The position numbers were made by a program, and so were the translations under genes. From a virus, in IMG/VR virus record IMGVR_UViG_3300032236_001613, positions 124,001-188,000 of that record: a stretch of 64,000 nt of DNA. One strand, 5' to 3'. The notes below the pieces were generated by a model. That model was given only the letters and a program-made list of their open reading frames with translations. It was not told the DNA's origin and made no database searches. Of the stretch, positions 8,251 to 17,283 are shown in pieces. Positions within the stretch are counted from its first letter, which is position 1. Every line of letters begins with the position of its first letter.

Positions 8251-8682
8251 ATGGAAACGATACAAATTAAAACCTTAGTAGATATTACTAAACCACCAGT
8301 TAGCAGACCAGGTCAAGGCTCTTTCTTAGAACAAAATCAATATAAAAATTGGATTACGCTACAACAATGTATCGGGCTGCGTTCGATTATAGAGTTTGAC
8401 GAGCAGCCCAAATCTGAAATTGTCGATATCAAAGGATTAGGATTTGGAAATCGTTATAAGGGTCAACATAGAGTATGGACTTTTGAATTTAGACCCGATA
8501 GAACTATGTCTTATGATAATGAAAAAGGCAATCCTATTGGTTTACTTTTTGATGACGTAAACAATGTGCCGATTATTGAAAAATTAAACGAAACGATAAA
8601 TATTAAACAAGCAGTGTTCGACTTAGAATCACCGCAATATAAAAATACTATAATTACGGCATCTTTTGGGCAAACAACATAG
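8251..8682 (+). CDS. Conserved T4-like phage protein
   Basis: 143 residues. The N-terminus METIQIKTLVDIT and the block GQGSFLEQNQYKNWITL..CIGLRSII resemble a well-conserved hypothetical protein of T4-like cyanophages (recognised from memory). Soluble, no signal peptide, no obvious catalytic residues. It sits in a run of small phage genes after its own late promoter. Confidence 0.65.
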   Translation: METIQIKTLVDITKPPVSRPGQGSFLEQNQYKNWITLQQCIGLRSIIEFDEQPKSEIVDIKGLGFGNRYKGQHRVWTFEFRPDRTMSYDNEKGNPIGLLFDDVNNVPIIEKLNETINIKQAVFDLESPQYKNTIITASFGQTT

Positions 8683-8724
8683 GCAACTTGATTAAAATTT
8701 AATTACGTTTATGGAGACGAAAAA

Positions 8725-8964
8725 ATGCCCTTGGATTCCTCGGAAATCGAATCAGAAAGTTTAGAAACACATGTAGCATTGTGTGCGTTAAGATATAGTA
8801 ACTTAGAAACAAGATTAGGTAATATTGAAAAGAAAGTTGAAACACTACAAGCCATAATTGAAAAAAGTCATTTAAGCATGGTTCGTGTATTAATTGGAAC
8901 TGCAGGAACAGTCGTTGCTGGAGTATTATCAACATTGGTAGTAATACTTTCAAAATCTCATTGA
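8725..8964 (+). CDS. Small coiled-coil membrane protein (holin/XhlA-like)
   Basis: 79 residues: a helical, partly coiled-coil N-terminal half (LETRLGNIEKKVETLQAIIEKS) followed by one hydrophobic segment near residues 53-75 (VRVLIGTAGTVVAGVLSTLVVIL). This layout is typical of XhlA-like haemolysin/holin accessories and of small phage membrane proteins near tail and lysis genes. GGAGACG precedes the ATG. Role in lysis is inference. Confidence 0.5.
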   Translation: MPLDSSEIESESLETHVALCALRYSNLETRLGNIEKKVETLQAIIEKSHLSMVRVLIGTAGTVVAGVLSTLVVILSKSH

Positions 8965-8965
8965 T

Positions 8966-9175
8966 ATGAAAATAAATCATCTAATAAAAGATATTACAAT
9001 TATTATAAACAATGAGGAAAGAGAATTTATAGAAAATCACAACTCAACGATATCTCTCTCCTCATTAAGTGAACACGATACTTGGACTGCTCAAAATTTA
9101 GTTAGGAAAGGAATGTATAGACTAACTAACGATAATAAGAACATTATTCTTACTGGTCGTTATGACAAAAAATGA
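8966..9175 (+). CDS. Small protein, function unknown
   Basis: 69 residues (MKINHLIKDITIIINNEERE...). It starts 1 nt after the previous stop region and overlaps the next gene by 14 nt, so it is part of a translationally coupled string. The middle (LSSLSEHDTWTAQNLVRKGMYRL) suggests a small helical DNA- or protein-binding fold, but no family is recognised. Confidence 0.55.
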   Translation: MKINHLIKDITIIINNEEREFIENHNSTISLSSLSEHDTWTAQNLVRKGMYRLTNDNKNIILTGRYDKK

Positions 9176-9629
9176 TCAATTATTTGAGCAAATAGCAACT
9201 CTTGCTGTTGAAATTAAAGAATCCTTCAGAGAGCAAGGAATAGTATTGCCTTCTATGACGAAAGAAGGCACTGTTAAAATTGGTAACTATTTTATATCTA
9301 AAACTATACTAGGATTTTATTCTGTTAAAAATCGTTATAAAGAAGTATTTTACGATAATATTAACTTACCTCATACAGCACTATTAATAGCTAATTCTTT
9401 AGCATCAGGCGTTACTATTGATAAAAAAATTATTAATTTTGATAAAGAATATGGGTATAGTGCTTTTGAAGATAGAAATTTTGCAAGGCTACTAGAACAT
9501 TACCAATTAAAAAAAGATTGGCCTAGATACAATGCTACAATAGTTAAACAAGAAATAGCACAAAATAGAGCTGCACAATCAAAAAACGAAATATTAAGAT
9601 ACTTCGAAAAGTTCCGCCGTCTTCGATAA
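9162..9629 (+). CDS. Conserved phage protein, function unknown
   Basis: 155 residues, mixed alpha/beta, opening MTKNDQLFEQIATLAVEIKES. It includes a basic C-terminal helix (KNEILRYFEKFRRLR). The first 14 nt overlap the upstream gene. The late-promoter box of the next gene lies across its stop codon. No enzyme motif visible; recognised only as typical of T4-like phage small-gene clusters. Confidence 0.55.
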   Translation: MTKNDQLFEQIATLAVEIKESFREQGIVLPSMTKEGTVKIGNYFISKTILGFYSVKNRYKEVFYDNINLPHTALLIANSLASGVTIDKKIINFDKEYGYSAFEDRNFARLLEHYQLKKDWPRYNATIVKQEIAQNRAAQSKNEILRYFEKFRRLR

Positions 9630-9640
9630 ATACTTTATCG
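9624..9640 (+). promoter_or_regulatory. Late promoter box inside a small hairpin
   Basis: GATAAATA at 9625-9632, serving the ATG at 9658. The same DNA is a 7-bp inverted repeat, CGATAAA/TTTATCG with 3-nt loop, so read-through RNA would fold here while RNA started from the promoter would lack the 5' arm. The ribosome-binding site is not in the stem. Confidence 0.5.
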
Positions 9641-9657
9641 TTTTTTGGAAGTTTAAT

Positions 9658-10830
9658 ATGCAAACAAATGAATTCAATCAAGCAGTTTCCAGTTCAGTAT
9701 TGAACGAAAATATGTTTAAAAAGTTCGGAGTAAAGGTTAACTTTACCAAATATACTCGCGAACAACTAGAAGATGCACGTAATCACTTACGTACAAAATT
9801 AAGTCAGACCGAAAGCAGTGCCGGATTTAACGATCTTCTAGCTAACGAAGATTATCAACAAGACAAGTACATGTTAAACTTGTTAAACACAAAAATTAAA
9901 GAAATGCTAGGCGAACGCAAACTTACTAAAGCTGAAAAAGCTAAGAAAGAAAAGGTTGTTAAGAAAGATCTTAAACCTAAGAAAAAAGAGTTCGAAAAGC
10001 GTTATGGAAAAGATAAAGGCGAGCAGGTAATGTACGCTGTCGCTACTAACATTGCTAAGGGCAAAAAAATGAATAAAAAAACTAATGAAGCAAAAAAAGC
10101 TAAACCAGACTACTTAGACTTTGACGGTGACGGCGATAAGAAAGAGCCAATGAAGAAAGCTCTTAAGGATAAGAAAAAAGCACCCTTTAAAAAAATGTCA
10201 GAGGCTGCTAAACCAAAATGCTGCTGCAAGACTGAAAGCAAATCTAAGTGCCCAGTACATGGTAAAAAGAAAGTTAAAGAATCTCTAACACGTCAATACT
10301 ATTCAATGGTTATTGAAAGTATTAAACATCTTTTAACTGAAAACGAAGAAGCTAAAGCTAAAGATATTAGTTCGGCAGCAGATATGGTCAGCGACTTAAC
10401 ACGTCAAATGACACAGCTAGCAAAAATGCAGACTACTAATTTAATTTCATTACACGATAGTATTCGTCAAAATTTTGGTGAAGCAGAAGCTAATGCATTT
10501 AAAGAAGCAATTGAACCTGCACTCGAAGAATCACTCGAAGTAGTAACACGTAGCAGAGAAACTATTTCTCGTGCAGTACAGGCACTCGCTGGTGGAGAAA
10601 TCCCAACCCCAATGGGTGCTGATACTACTGGCATGGACGGTATGGATGATCTAGCAGCACTTCCTGGCGATACTATGAATGAACCTCCAGTAGATGATGA
10701 ATTTGCTGCTAGCGATGCTGCTGCAGGTGGAGCAGAAACTGCTGGTAGAGAAATGAGAGAATCAAAAGAAAGAGCTCGTGCTCGTAGATTATCTGAAGAA
10801 CATTCAATTATTTCAAGATTAGCAAAATAA
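9658..10830 (+). CDS. Prohead-core/scaffold-like structural protein
   Basis: 390 residues with mosaic composition. Residues about 1-85 are helical. About 85-185 are extremely Lys-rich and contain DFDGDGDKKEPMKKA, an EF-hand-like acidic loop that I recall from T4-like cyanophage proteins. KPKCCCKTESKSKCPVHGKK (near 185-205) is a Cys/His cluster that could bind zinc. The rest is a long acidic helical region ending in a Gly/Ala/Asp-rich tail. Charged, helical, low-complexity proteins like this often serve as head scaffolds or virion-internal proteins. The exact role is not established. Confidence 0.5.
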   Translation: MQTNEFNQAVSSSVLNENMFKKFGVKVNFTKYTREQLEDARNHLRTKLSQTESSAGFNDLLANEDYQQDKYMLNLLNTKIKEMLGERKLTKAEKAKKEKVVKKDLKPKKKEFEKRYGKDKGEQVMYAVATNIAKGKKMNKKTNEAKKAKPDYLDFDGDGDKKEPMKKALKDKKKAPFKKMSEAAKPKCCCKTESKSKCPVHGKKKVKESLTRQYYSMVIESIKHLLTENEEAKAKDISSAADMVSDLTRQMTQLAKMQTTNLISLHDSIRQNFGEAEANAFKEAIEPALEESLEVVTRSRETISRAVQALAGGEIPTPMGADTTGMDGMDDLAALPGDTMNEPPVDDEFAASDAAAGGAETAGREMRESKERARARRLSEEHSIISRLAK

Positions 10831-11129
10831 TGAGATTATTCGAAGTAGAAAGTCGTTTTATCGATGATCTAGAAACACTACTAAGAAACTTAGTTGGAAG
10901 GGGAGATAGTAAAAAATCTCCCCGAGTGTTAACTTACCCTGCATTAAGTAATTTATTACGTAATTTAGGCTACGGAGACATAAATTACGACATTTTTTCT
11001 AAAATTTACGACGAAAATCCTGAAATTAAGCCTCTAATTAGAAATTTTAACGACCAACAAATTGTTTTAGGTACTAAAGAAGAACCACCTAAAACACCAC
11101 CATTTAAAGGCACGCCTCCTAAAGTCTAA
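10830..11129 (+). CDS. Conserved small phage protein
   Basis: 99 residues; the ATG overlaps the preceding TAA (TAATG), so translation is coupled to the scaffold-like gene. The N-terminus MRLFEVESRFIDDLETLLRNLVGRGDSKKSPRVLTYPALSNLLRNLGY is helical, the C-terminus is Pro/Lys-rich (EEPPKTPPFKGTPP). From memory, proteins of this pattern occur in T4-like cyanophages next to structural genes. Function unknown. Confidence 0.6.
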   Translation: MRLFEVESRFIDDLETLLRNLVGRGDSKKSPRVLTYPALSNLLRNLGYGDINYDIFSKIYDENPEIKPLIRNFNDQQIVLGTKEEPPKTPPFKGTPPKV

Positions 11130-11154
11130 AAGCGTCGTAGATAAAATATACAAC

Positions 11155-11162
11155 AATAAATA
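11155..11162 (+). promoter_or_regulatory. Late promoter box, leaderless arrangement
   Basis: AATAAATA followed by TTTCC and the ATG at 11168; the expected +1 is the A of the ATG. The same AATAAATATTTCCATG string recurs at 25135-25150. Confidence 0.6.
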
Positions 11163-11167
11163 TTTCC

Positions 11168-12058
11168 ATGAGAAATGCTTGTTTTGTAGTTCCAATTCAC
11201 TACCCTAAATTTAATTACGGTTTAGAATTAATTAGATCTTATAACAAATACTTCAACGACGACCATTTATATTTTGTTTTTAATTCCCAAGAAGATGCCG
11301 AATATTTTGCTAATTTAGATAAAGATATAAGGTTTAGATTTATTATTTGTTCAGATCTAAAAAGCAGATGCATGAGTAACGATAAACTCTTAAAAATGCA
11401 AAAGCTTTTCGAAAATTCACCGATGACAGTTAAAGAAGAAGATTCTTTTTTGTACGAATCAGCAGTAACTGAAAAAAAGTTTGTTGGTATGAAATGGATT
11501 TTTGAAAACACCGACTTTGAAAATGTTGCGGCTATAGATGCCGATTGTGCATTCACAAGACATCTCGATTATCCTTTACTATTTGAAGAAGCTATTAAAC
11601 AAGCAACATTATACGGAAACTTTTCTCCGCAATCATTTAACCCGATGATTATATCCCCTTTAAAATTTTTTAATGCACAAGATCGAATAAAACTGTATCT
11701 TAAAGTTCACCATTTCAAAACATATTTTTGGTTCAATGATTTACCAGTCTTTAATAAAAATTACTTTTTAAATTTTTTAAATTATATCGATTACGAAAAT
11801 ACTGCGAAAGATTTATGTATGTGCGATTTTGACTTTATTCTATATGCTTATTATCTTCTTATTAAAGACATATACAAATTAGAAATTATAGAAGTCGATA
11901 GTGCAAAAATACCGGAACCCTTAATCGAATTTCAGAGGTTGTTACCTGCTGATGTTTTTAAACAGGCATTTTTAAAATATAGTCCTATGTGGATTATGGA
12001 TGAAATAGAACCCGAATACATGAATAAATGTTTTATGCGGGTTCACGTAGACAGATAA
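11168..12058 (+). CDS. Glycosyltransferase-like protein (DUF6492-like)
   Basis: 296 residues. The opening MRNACFVVPIHYPKFNYGLELIRSY (GT-A first strand), the AAIDADCAF motif near residue 122 (D.D metal site) and the general layout fit DUF6492/GT-A glycosyltransferases, which act on surface polysaccharides. There is no Shine-Dalgarno sequence; the ATG is exactly at the predicted late transcription start. Acceptor unknown. Confidence 0.55.
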   Translation: MRNACFVVPIHYPKFNYGLELIRSYNKYFNDDHLYFVFNSQEDAEYFANLDKDIRFRFIICSDLKSRCMSNDKLLKMQKLFENSPMTVKEEDSFLYESAVTEKKFVGMKWIFENTDFENVAAIDADCAFTRHLDYPLLFEEAIKQATLYGNFSPQSFNPMIISPLKFFNAQDRIKLYLKVHHFKTYFWFNDLPVFNKNYFLNFLNYIDYENTAKDLCMCDFDFILYAYYLLIKDIYKLEIIEVDSAKIPEPLIEFQRLLPADVFKQAFLKYSPMWIMDEIEPEYMNKCFMRVHVDR

Positions 12059-12084
12059 AACCCTTTATTATATAATAAATTATT

Positions 12085-12774
12085 ATGACAAAAACACCAC
12101 CACCGTTCGTAGAAAAATTTCAGTACAAAGGTTGCCAGCAGATTAACGATCCGATAACACGTAAACGTGTTTACCTTACCCCCGACGGCGAAAAGCTGCC
12201 CAGTGTTACTACTATCTTAAGTGCAACTAAAGATATGACGCATTTAATTGAATGGAAAAAGCGTGTAGGCGAAGCTGAAGCACAAAGGATTACTACCGAA
12301 GCTGCCGGAGTAGGAACATCTATGCATAGTAATTTAGAAAGATTTTTAACCGGGTTACCTCGCATGCCCGGAAATAATCAAGTTCACGTAAAAGCTAATG
12401 CTATGGCTGATCGAATTATCGAAGAAGGCCTTAAAGATGTAAACGAGGTGTGGGCTATGGAGCAGAGTTTATATTACCCCGGTTTATATTCAGGAACTAC
12501 TGATTTAGTAGCTGTTTATAAAGGAAATCCCTCAATTTGTGACTATAAACAGACAAATAAACCTAAAAAAGAAGAGTGGGTGGAAGATTATAAAATACAG
12601 CTAATCGCATACATCTTAGCACATAATCAAGTATATGGAACAGACATTAAAGAAGGGCATGTATTCATGTGTTCTAGAGATTTAATATACCAACAGTTTG
12701 ATGTATGGCCCAATGATTTTGCCAAATACGAAGATCTGTGGTTAGGTAAAGTAGAAGAATACTACGCCAAATAA
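12085..12774 (+). CDS. PD-(D/E)XK exonuclease (RecB-like)
   Basis: 229 residues. After an N-terminal LPSVTTILSATKDM segment, the nuclease core shows GTSMHSNLERFL, an acidic residue in VWAMEQSLY, the metal-binding Asp of YSGTTDLVA, and the CDYKQTNKPK strand that supplies the (D/E)XK residues, followed by YKIQLIAYILAHN (the Q-Y helix). This is the exonuclease often annotated in T4-like cyanophages. It probably processes or recombines DNA. A weak late-like box (ATAATAAAT) lies just upstream. Confidence 0.8.
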   Translation: MTKTPPPFVEKFQYKGCQQINDPITRKRVYLTPDGEKLPSVTTILSATKDMTHLIEWKKRVGEAEAQRITTEAAGVGTSMHSNLERFLTGLPRMPGNNQVHVKANAMADRIIEEGLKDVNEVWAMEQSLYYPGLYSGTTDLVAVYKGNPSICDYKQTNKPKKEEWVEDYKIQLIAYILAHNQVYGTDIKEGHVFMCSRDLIYQQFDVWPNDFAKYEDLWLGKVEEYYAK

Positions 12775-12790
12775 ATTACCAGTATAACTC

Positions 12791-12798
12791 GATAAATA
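12791..12798 (+). promoter_or_regulatory. Late promoter box (GATAAATA)
   Basis: GATAAATA, 21 nt before the tailspike ATG at 12820, which has its own TTGGAG ribosome site. Confidence 0.6.
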
Positions 12799-12819
12799 TC
12801 TAATATTGGAGAATTAGAT

Positions 12820-14472
12820 ATGGCCGTAATCGAGATAGCCAAAATACAGATACGTCGTGGACAGGAAAATATCACCGGAATTCCTACGCTTTCTCCTGGT
12901 GAATTTGGGTGGGCAGAAGATACAGAGCACTTGTACATTGGTAAAAGTGTTGCTGGCGGTGCTGTTAACAACCATAACACTAGAATTTTAACCGAAAACG
13001 ATGTACAAGTATTCTATAATGGTGTTGTGTCCACTACTACAGCGTATTCTTTCCAAGGACACATTCCTGGATATCCTGCTCAAAATACTGTAACACGTTC
13101 TTTACAAGATAAGATCGATGATAACGTAAGTGTTTTAGATTTTGGTGCAGTCGGTGATGGAGTAACTCCAAATGCTATTCCGTTACAAGCAGCTATAGAT
13201 AACTTATATCTAACTAGCCTTGTTAAAAATAACGGCAGTAGACAAAGTAAGATGGTAGTAAAAATACCAGCTGGGGTTTATCAAGTAGAAAATACTATCT
13301 ATGTTCCACCGTATGTTACATTACAAGGCGAAGGAAAAGGAAATACGGTATTAAATTTAACAACAGGTAGTGCTTCCTTAATACAATTTGTTGACCAACA
13401 AAGCACTATCGGAAGTCCTTACGTAAAATTTGTCGACGGCCAAGTATATATAGGGCCTACACATCCTAGTAATATTACAATTAACGGAATGACTTTACAA
13501 TACGATACTAGTATATCAACCACAGGTACTCTTTCTTTAGTGAGAGCAGATTGTGCTACTGATTGCGTAATCTCAGATGTACAATTTTTAGGAACTTATA
13601 CCGTTGCAAATTCCCAAATTGGCAATAGCAATTACACCGGTATTGATATAAGAGGACAAGGCTTAATAACCACAAAAGATCTTATTATCGATAATTGTAA
13701 TTTTGATAATCTTTACTACGGTATAAAATCTAACTACGATATCGAAGATTGCATTATTACAAAATCAAGATTTAGAAATCTTAATAGAGCCATAACATTT
13801 GCAGAATCGATCGCTAGTATTAATGTTACTGGGCCATTGAGAACTCGCATTGAAAACAATAAATTCTATTACATTGAGAGAGAAGGAATTTTTGTAGGAA
13901 GTAATTCAAGTAATTATCCTACTCATCATGTTAGTGCATTTAATATTTTCCGTAACGTCGGTAATAATGCCGGTAGCGATGCTGTTCCTGTTACTCCTGT
14001 TATTAACTATCAACCGCCAGGTAATGTTTCGATAGGCGATTACACATCAAGATTTGATTATATTAATAATACTTCGACTGAAATTACTTCTTTAACTAGT
14101 TTATTTGTTAACGGAATATCATATGTTGAAAGTGCTGGTGTGTATACTGCTGCTATTTCAGCTACCCCTAATACAACACTTGTTAAATTTCCATTTAGTG
14201 GCACTGCTCAATCAACTCGAATACAGTACAATGTTACCAAAGCTGCATCAAATATTCTAAGAACTGGCGAATTGCTAATTAATGCTTCTTATAATGGGTC
14301 GACATCAACTGCATTAGTAACTGATCGGTATTCTTTTACTGGCGCCAATGATGGAAACATTACATTCTCAGCAAGTTTAAATACAACTACTAATCTAGTT
14401 AGTTTAAATTATACAAGTGCCGATGCTATTGGATCAATAACATACAAATACAGTCAACTAAGTAATGTTTAA
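12820..14472 (+). CDS. Tailspike/tail fibre with pectate-lyase beta-helix
   Basis: 550 residues. Residues 1-60 are a short virion-attachment-like domain (IAKIQIRRGQENITGIPTLSPGEFGWAEDTEHLYIG), the module seen at the start of many phage fibres. Near residue 105, VSVLDFGAVGDGVTPNAIPLQAAID is the hallmark of the pectate-lyase-3 superfamily, followed by a long parallel beta-helix (repeated short strands, NNKFYY, NCNFDN, KSRFRN) and a beta-rich C-terminal domain. Such spikes bind and often cleave host surface polysaccharide. The last 8 nt overlap the next gene. Confidence 0.85.
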   Translation: MAVIEIAKIQIRRGQENITGIPTLSPGEFGWAEDTEHLYIGKSVAGGAVNNHNTRILTENDVQVFYNGVVSTTTAYSFQGHIPGYPAQNTVTRSLQDKIDDNVSVLDFGAVGDGVTPNAIPLQAAIDNLYLTSLVKNNGSRQSKMVVKIPAGVYQVENTIYVPPYVTLQGEGKGNTVLNLTTGSASLIQFVDQQSTIGSPYVKFVDGQVYIGPTHPSNITINGMTLQYDTSISTTGTLSLVRADCATDCVISDVQFLGTYTVANSQIGNSNYTGIDIRGQGLITTKDLIIDNCNFDNLYYGIKSNYDIEDCIITKSRFRNLNRAITFAESIASINVTGPLRTRIENNKFYYIEREGIFVGSNSSNYPTHHVSAFNIFRNVGNNAGSDAVPVTPVINYQPPGNVSIGDYTSRFDYINNTSTEITSLTSLFVNGISYVESAGVYTAAISATPNTTLVKFPFSGTAQSTRIQYNVTKAASNILRTGELLINASYNGSTSTALVTDRYSFTGANDGNITFSASLNTTTNLVSLNYTSADAIGSITYKYSQLSNV

Positions 14473-14899
14473 AAAACCTCTTGAGGAAAGATTGTCGGAC
14501 TGGTTTCAATTAAGATTAGAACTTGACCAAAACGACAATCCTTATATCAAAAATATAGAATTCTGGAATCAAGCACCAATGGTTCCATATAACCATAATG
14601 TTGACCAATATAATGTGAAAAGTTGGCCAACTCCGTGGGAAATTATCGCAAATAATCGTTATGATGACTTTACTTTAGCTTTAATGTTAGGATATAGTCT
14701 AAAATTAACAAATAAATTTTCCAATAGTTTAATTGAAGTACGAACTTTGGTTGATTATCCTAAGACTCGATTGTATAATTTAGTTTACATTAATGAGAAT
14801 GATGTTCTTAACTACGATAAAAATACTGTAGTTAAAGCCCAAGATATTGATCAGGAACTTTACTTAGAAAACAAAATAGAAGTAAGCTACCCTAGGTAA
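14465..14899 (+). CDS. Conserved protein following the tailspike
   Basis: 144 residues, starting inside the tailspike gene's last codons. The content (LSDWFQLRLELDQNDNPYIKNIEFWNQAPMV, DDFTLALMLGYSLKL) is soluble with many aromatic residues. Being coupled to the spike suggests a partner such as a chaperone or spike-base protein, but no motif proves that. T4-like cyanophages carry similar proteins, from memory. Confidence 0.55.
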   Translation: MFKKPLEERLSDWFQLRLELDQNDNPYIKNIEFWNQAPMVPYNHNVDQYNVKSWPTPWEIIANNRYDDFTLALMLGYSLKLTNKFSNSLIEVRTLVDYPKTRLYNLVYINENDVLNYDKNTVVKAQDIDQELYLENKIEVSYPR

Positions 14900-14902
14900 A
14901 TA
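14895..14902 (+). promoter_or_regulatory. Late-type promoter box variant before nrdA
   Basis: GGTAAATA, 37 nt before the nrdA ATG. A weaker match; an early or middle promoter may be the main one for nrd genes. Confidence 0.35.
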
Positions 14903-14939
14903 TCTTTCTCATACATAAGAATTAAAAGGTCACACATAG

Positions 14940-17273
14940 ATGGTTACAGTCGTTAAAAGAGATGGGTCTCGAGTTCCCTTAGATATTTCCAAAATTCAAA
15001 GACAAGTAGCACACGGATGCCGTGGAATTGACGGGGTAAGCCCGTCAATGATTGAGATTAAAGCTCAATTAGAATTGCACGATGGCATGAGTACTCAAAC
15101 AATCGACGAACTACTATTAAAAGCTATGGTTAACCTCATTGACGAAAATGAGAACCCAGAAATTAATAATACTAACTATCAGTACGTAGCTGGTAGACAG
15201 CGTGTTAGCATGCTTCGTAAAGAAGTCTACGGCGAATATGAGCCGCCAAAGTTATATAGTATTGTTAAAACAAACGTCTCTGCCGGAATGTACACGTCTG
15301 ATTTATTATCTTGGTATACTGAAGACGAATGGAACATTATTGATCTTTTTATTGATCATTCCAAAGACGAAAATTATACATTTGCTGCGATTGAACAGCT
15401 AGCAGAAAAATATCTAGTTCAAAATAGAGCTACTGGTAAGATCTATGAAACTCCCCAAGTAAGATATGCAATTGCTGCTGCTACAGCATTTCATAACGAA
15501 GATAAAGAAATTAGACTAAAATTAGTAAAGGAATACTACGAATGTGCATCTGAAGGACATTTTACTCTTGCTACTCCTGTTCTTGCTGGTCTTGGTACTA
15601 CCACTAAACAGTTTTCTAGTTGTGTGCTTATTGCTAGCGATGATACTTTAGATAGCATCTTTGCTAGCGGCGAAATGATGGCCAAATATGCTAGTAAACG
15701 TGCCGGTATTGGTCTCGAACTTGGTCGTATTAGGCCTGTTGGCGCTCCTATACGCAATGGAGAAATTAAACATACTGGATTAGTTCCATTCTTAAAGAAA
15801 TGGTTTGCTGACTTACGTAGTTGCAGTCAAGGCGGAATTCGTAATGCGTCTTGTACAGTAACATTTCCTATTTGGCATGCACAATTTGAAGATCTAATTG
15901 TATTAAAGAACAATCAAGGCACAGAAGAAACTCGTGTACGTCAAATGGATTATTCTGTGGTTGTTTCTGCGCTCTTTTGGCGCCGCTATAAGAATGGTGA
16001 AAATATTACATTATTCGATCCTCACGAGGTTCCTGACTTATACGAAGCTTACTACCGAGATAGCAAAGAATTTGAAAAATTGTATCTTAAGTATGAACAA
16101 GATAAAAATAAGAAAAAGAAAGTATTATCTTCAGAAGAAGTTTTTAAAAACGGTATTCTTAAAGAACGTACTGATACTGGACGAATCTACCTTGTTAATA
16201 TTGATAACGTGATCAGTCAGGGTCCATTCAATTCTAAAACTGATCCTATCTATCAAAGTAATCTTTGTCAAGAAATTTTATTACCGACTCGCCCATTCCA
16301 ACGTATCAGCGACGAGAATGGTCGCATCGCTCTCTGCACATTGGGGTCCATTAATTGGGGTGCGTTCCGTAATCCCGCCGATATGCGCAAAGCTTGTCGT
16401 GTACTAGTACGCAGTCTAAGCAACTTACTTAACTATCAAGATTTTCTTAGTGTACAAAGCCGTTTAGCAAATAAAGAATTTGAACCTCTTGGTGTAGGAA
16501 TTACTAATTTGGCATTTTGGCATGCTAGAAAGAATCTAAAATACGGAGAAGCAGAAGCATTAGCAGAAGTTAAACGTTGGATGGAACATCAGGCATTTTA
16601 TCTCACAGAAATGAGTGTAGAACTTGCAAGAGATCGAGGCGCATGTGAGCGCAGTCAATATACCTATTACGGCCAAGGAATATTTCCATGGGAACGACGT
16701 AATACTAATGTCAACGAATTAACTAATTTTGATCCTAGTGCTAATCTTGACTGGGAAGGATTGCGAGAGAATCTAAAGAAGTACGGCATTCGTAATGCTA
16801 CACTTATGGCGATTGCACCAGTCGAATCTAGCAGCGTTGTACTTAACAGTACAAATGGTATTGAAATGCCTATGGAGCTAATTAGTGTTAAAGAAAGCAA
16901 AGCCGGATCATTTGTACAAGTTGTTCCTGAGTATAAACGTTATAAAAATCGTTATCAATTAATGTGGGATCAAAAAGATTGTGTAGAATACCTTAAAACC
17001 GCTGCTGTATTAGCTGTGTACATTGATCAAAGTATCAGCACAAATACTTTCTACAATCCTGCGTATTTTGCTGAAGGTAAAATTCCTGCTACACTAATTG
17101 CTAAAAATCTAATGTTAGCGTATCGATGGGGTTTGAAAACAATCTATTATAGTTTGATAAACAAGGTCGGCAGTAAAACTATGATTAATAGCCAAAGCGA
17201 TAGACTTTCAGTATCTGAACCTGTTACAATCTACGATGACTCAGAAGATGACTGCTTGGCCTGTAAACTTTAA
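14940..17273 (+). CDS. nrdA: Ribonucleoside-diphosphate reductase, alpha subunit
   Basis: 777 residues, close to the 761 of E. coli NrdA. An ATP-cone-like start (VTVVKRDGSRVPLDISKIQRQVAHGC) precedes the catalytic barrel: the TPVLAG..T..KQFSSCVL active-site cysteine, NLCQEILLPTRPF with NLCxE, and the C-terminal shuttle cysteines in CLACKL. Class I RNR reduces ribonucleoside diphosphates to deoxy forms for phage DNA synthesis. nrdB follows 10 nt later and then glutaredoxin, the natural reductant, giving a full dNTP-supply unit. Confidence 0.96.
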   Translation: MVTVVKRDGSRVPLDISKIQRQVAHGCRGIDGVSPSMIEIKAQLELHDGMSTQTIDELLLKAMVNLIDENENPEINNTNYQYVAGRQRVSMLRKEVYGEYEPPKLYSIVKTNVSAGMYTSDLLSWYTEDEWNIIDLFIDHSKDENYTFAAIEQLAEKYLVQNRATGKIYETPQVRYAIAAATAFHNEDKEIRLKLVKEYYECASEGHFTLATPVLAGLGTTTKQFSSCVLIASDDTLDSIFASGEMMAKYASKRAGIGLELGRIRPVGAPIRNGEIKHTGLVPFLKKWFADLRSCSQGGIRNASCTVTFPIWHAQFEDLIVLKNNQGTEETRVRQMDYSVVVSALFWRRYKNGENITLFDPHEVPDLYEAYYRDSKEFEKLYLKYEQDKNKKKKVLSSEEVFKNGILKERTDTGRIYLVNIDNVISQGPFNSKTDPIYQSNLCQEILLPTRPFQRISDENGRIALCTLGSINWGAFRNPADMRKACRVLVRSLSNLLNYQDFLSVQSRLANKEFEPLGVGITNLAFWHARKNLKYGEAEALAEVKRWMEHQAFYLTEMSVELARDRGACERSQYTYYGQGIFPWERRNTNVNELTNFDPSANLDWEGLRENLKKYGIRNATLMAIAPVESSSVVLNSTNGIEMPMELISVKESKAGSFVQVVPEYKRYKNRYQLMWDQKDCVEYLKTAAVLAVYIDQSISTNTFYNPAYFAEGKIPATLIAKNLMLAYRWGLKTIYYSLINKVGSKTMINSQSDRLSVSEPVTIYDDSEDDCLACKL

Positions 17274-17283
17274 GGTGTGAACT